Below, piece after piece: positions 61,068 through 64,000 of a stretch of 64,000 nt of DNA. This DNA comes from Seriola aureovittata (taxonomy: Eukaryota; Chordata; Actinopteri; Carangiformes; Carangidae). Below the pieces are notes generated by a model. That model was not told the DNA's origin. It made no database searches and saw only the letters and a program-made list of their open reading frames with translations. The DNA is taken from NCBI RefSeq assembly GCF_021018895.1, contig NC_079377.1, forward strand, positions 12,920,501 to 12,984,500. Direction: 5' to 3'. Position 1 is the stretch's first letter; every line of letters begins with the position of its first letter. The translations under genes were made by a program, and so were the position numbers.

Positions 61068-64000
61068 AAACAAGAGTGTGAGAGAGAGATTACCTCAATC
61101 TGTGAATTTGCTGTGACTAGACCTGTGTGTGGCCCTCCTCTGTGTACCCAGTGTAAGGAGATGCAGAGCAAGTCAGCAGAGCTGGTGAGTAAGATGAGTG
61201 GTATGTTAACATACACTGTTCTCGATGTAATGTACATCCACTCTCTGCCGCTCTGTGTGTGTGTGTGCTCCAGCCTAGGCAACAGGCTGCAGTAGACAAC
61301 AAATCAAAGACAGAGAAGTGGACAAAATAACATCAGCCGCCTTTCATTGGCTTTGGGTCATGTAACTCAAACCACTTGTTGGGGGAACAGGGTGTGAGGG
61401 AAATGTGTATGGGGTGTGAGTGGTTTTCACATGTGTTTGGCAATGGCCACTGTCTATCACTCCATAATGGGAAAAGTACGCTTTTTAGATACTAATGACC
61501 TCATTGTGTTTGGCCTGTAAAGTAACAAGGTGTGTGAAACTATTTGTTTCCCAGGAGAGAAACATTTCCAGGTCTCTTTTCTTTGTTTACATTGTGGAGC
61601 TACCTACAAACCACAACCAAACACAACCAAACACAACCAATGGAGAAGGGATTTAACATCCGTTACCATGAGCTAAAGGAGTTTATGAATCATCCTGTTA
61701 TCATTAACTGACAGGCTGTTTAGTAACTCTTCAATCTAAATGACGGTCCATCTCTGTCTACAAACAAATCTCTTAATTACGAGATATTTAAGGTGGCCAT
61801 GGGTAGCTTTTTAATCTCTTAAAGCCAAAGAGAAATCACAACAGTCAACTCATTTTGCTGTCAAAACTGATGTGAAAGTGATTTTGAAAATTACTGTTAA
61901 TATCATGTTATTAATGACGGGAAGCAAAAAAATAAATTCTTTTGAGATTCATCAGAAATGCTCCTTTAGTATTCAAGCCTGTGAGTGGGCGGCCCAGAGT
62001 GTCTTTTTGACAGCTGAGCTGGCAGGAGTGCAGAGACAAAATGTAAACAAACTTGTGTAACTGTGGTTTACAAGCCAAGGACAGACAGTATTCTGTTAGC
62101 AGTCACGCTGAAGAATAAGGACTACAACATTTACCATTCAAACTGACCAATCTTAAAGCTGCACTAATCAATGTTTTACGTTAACAATGGATCAAATGAC
62201 CTTCTCATAGGGATGCAGTTCCTCTCAGCTCTACAGAGCTTTATGGCATCTTTCAGCCAATTGTTTTGGTTTATCAGTCTGCAACCTAACTCCTTTGGTT
62301 CACTCTCACTGCTCTCATCAGTGTCATTTCCAGCTTTGGCAGGCAGCTGTTATCAGTCAAACTGCCCACTGTACTACCTGCTCAGCACCAAACAGCAGAG
62401 ACAAGCCAAATCAAATCTTGGACTTACACACATCATATGGCCAGAAATAACAATTAAAAACAAATTCTAATGATACTCCATATCTGCTGGATGTGTAAAT
62501 ATGCAACTCTTAGCTAATACCTTAGCCATGACAACTGAAGTATCACAAGGTGATCTCAATGCTGTTTTCAACTTGTTCCATTATATCAAATCGACAAAAA
62601 ACACAAAACAACTAAAAGAACATAAACTGATGCAGGTTTTATATTTTTAAGACGAGCTAGAGTGCTACATGTGACTAGCTAATTAGCTATCTTATGTGCA
62701 ATATTACATTAGCAGTGCACTTTTCCCTGGTGGATATTTGTTTGGTAGATTTTTCAGCAAGCCAAGGTCCAACATGTGTCCAACATGTCTGACATATGTC
62801 CATGCTTGTAGAAAGGAAGGAGATGTTAGCCACAGCGCTAATGTGCTTTGAAGTCTTGTCACAACACATTGTGTCATGTCACCCACTGCTGTCTGACTGT
62901 TAGAGTCACTGTCTGCCAATTACTGAATGATGACAGCTTGATGACACTATGACAAGTCTATGCACTGACAGGTCAAGAAACCAAAAAAAAATAACTGTGT
63001 TTAAACAAGAGCACATGATATGTAGTTGTCTATAAAGCAGACCTATATGCTGCAGCACATAAAACATGCCATTTAATCTCTGTAGGACATTAAAGGCTAA
63101 ACTTGATTTAAAGAGAAGGCTTGAAAATTAAATATACTGTAGGCTACAAAAAGTCCAGCAGATTTCACTTCTATGCAGTATCTCTTTGAACAACATTAAG
63201 GATAAGATAAAGATAGAGGCGTCAGAGCCATACCTGACATTTTTACTACCAGAGATTAGTAACACTGTCACCTCTAAAGAGGGTGGTTGTAAAGCTTCCA
63301 CCTCTTATCTGGTTAGCCATCTTGTCACACACCTCTGCTGATGCAATAATTGAGCGCAGATTGCTCTGTAATTGCAGAGAAACAAGACTCCTCTGGGCAG
63401 ACAGAGTGAAACAAGAGGGAGACAAGCCCAGGGCTTTACTGCCCCTGAACCATCAAAGAGTTTGGACATAAAACAATGTCTGCAGCCCTTCCCACAAAAC
63501 ACCTGCTTAGGCTGCAAACACAGTGCAGTTCACTGATTACTCATCCACAGGAAGAACATTTTTAAGTTCTCAGCAAATGCCTCTTTTACCACCTGGAAAT
63601 TCATTATGTTCAAAAAACGAAAGACTGGAAAAACAAGGGCAAACAAAACATTTGTTTTGGGGTATTTAAGACATTTGCAACATTCCCAGCTCAAGAGGAG
63701 TATCTTTGATCCCAGACCATGTGATGGATGAGGGTTATGGAGACCAGATCCCAAGCAGGGCAGCAAAGCAAACATAGGGTATCCCAGACTCCGTTTCACT
63801 GCTAGAATAATCACCATAATCACAGCAATCATCTTCCACTCTCAAACTATATCCAAACACATTACTTATCCTTCAGTTAAACAGGAGGGTCTGTCTTCAG
63901 CTGAACAAGTAGAGCCAGATTAAACAGTTACAGAATTACCACCTTGCATTACAACAGCTTTATAGGTAATTATACATTCATAATATCAGATGCCGGGAAA

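Larger units (their letters stand above)
54672..64000 (-). other. HPSE2 5' intron, to the window edge
   Basis: This should be intronic to HPSE2, because the upstream residues expected before RSLDKLYNF are not encoded here on the minus strand. It holds the CA/TG microsatellite cluster at 60732-61067, a T/A-rich patch at 59120-59180, a small ACAACCAA repeat at 61610-61640 and the dispersed repeat near 62705. A plus-strand frame at 60258-60560 is the only one of note and is unsupported. Confidence 0.45.

Noticed and set aside
60582..61302. Several overlapping frames of 61-143 codons on both strands
   Set aside because: All are made of CA/TG microsatellite translation with no other domain.

Overview
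This window is nuclear DNA from a ray-finned (teleost, probably percomorph-type) fish. The evidence is small split genes with vertebrate splice signals, long TG/CA, AT and TCTA microsatellites, dispersed repeats of kinds common in spiny-rayed fish, and proteins clearly homologous to vertebrate genes. No prokaryotic features are present. Gene models were built by hand: exons were joined at splice signals, checked for reading-frame continuity, and compared with family sequences from memory. No database search was possible.

Layout, left to right. (1) 1-2700: the first coding exon (2499-2595, minus) and CpG-rich promoter of an LCOR/LCORL-type corepressor whose remainder lies off the left edge. 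(2) 4000-9700: MORN4 (plus, four coding exons, 5376-7815). (3) 11857-14677: a muscle ankyrin-repeat protein, ANKRD2-like (minus, eight coding exons). (4) 15600-18530: an ST3Gal-type sialyltransferase of the ST3Gal V/GM3-synthase branch (plus). (5) 18550-26800: HPS1 (minus, 17 coding exons, 677 codons), including one AT-AC U12-type intron. (6) 26981-30980: intergenic. (7) 31280 to beyond the right edge: HPSE2, heparanase-2 (minus). Its nine 3'-most coding exons are visible (31280-54671); the 5' exons were not found and probably lie off the right edge.

LCOR, ANKRD2, MORN4, HPS1 and HPSE2 all sit in human 10q24 (recalled, not looked up), so this is a compact version of a conserved vertebrate block. 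The sialyltransferase has no counterpart there that I know of. The genes are not a pathway: they cover transcriptional co-repression, a membrane/actin adaptor, muscle stress signalling, glycolipid sialylation, biogenesis of lysosome-related organelles, and a non-catalytic heparan-sulfate-binding protein.

The most interesting signals are the AT-AC intron of HPS1, four TCATGTG (M-box/MITF-TFE-type) motifs around the HPS1 promoter, a GC-AG intron in MORN4 preceded by a (TG)33 tract, an 81-nt frame-preserving mini-intron that changes the membrane anchor of the sialyltransferase, and the lack of a glutamate at the expected nucleophile site of HPSE2. There is also a 20-bp perfect hairpin, a 550-bp hAT-like element with inverted ends and a near-perfect 8-bp target duplication, and a perfect 91-bp tandem duplication. 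I found no tRNA, rRNA, CRISPR array or clearly new multi-gene system.
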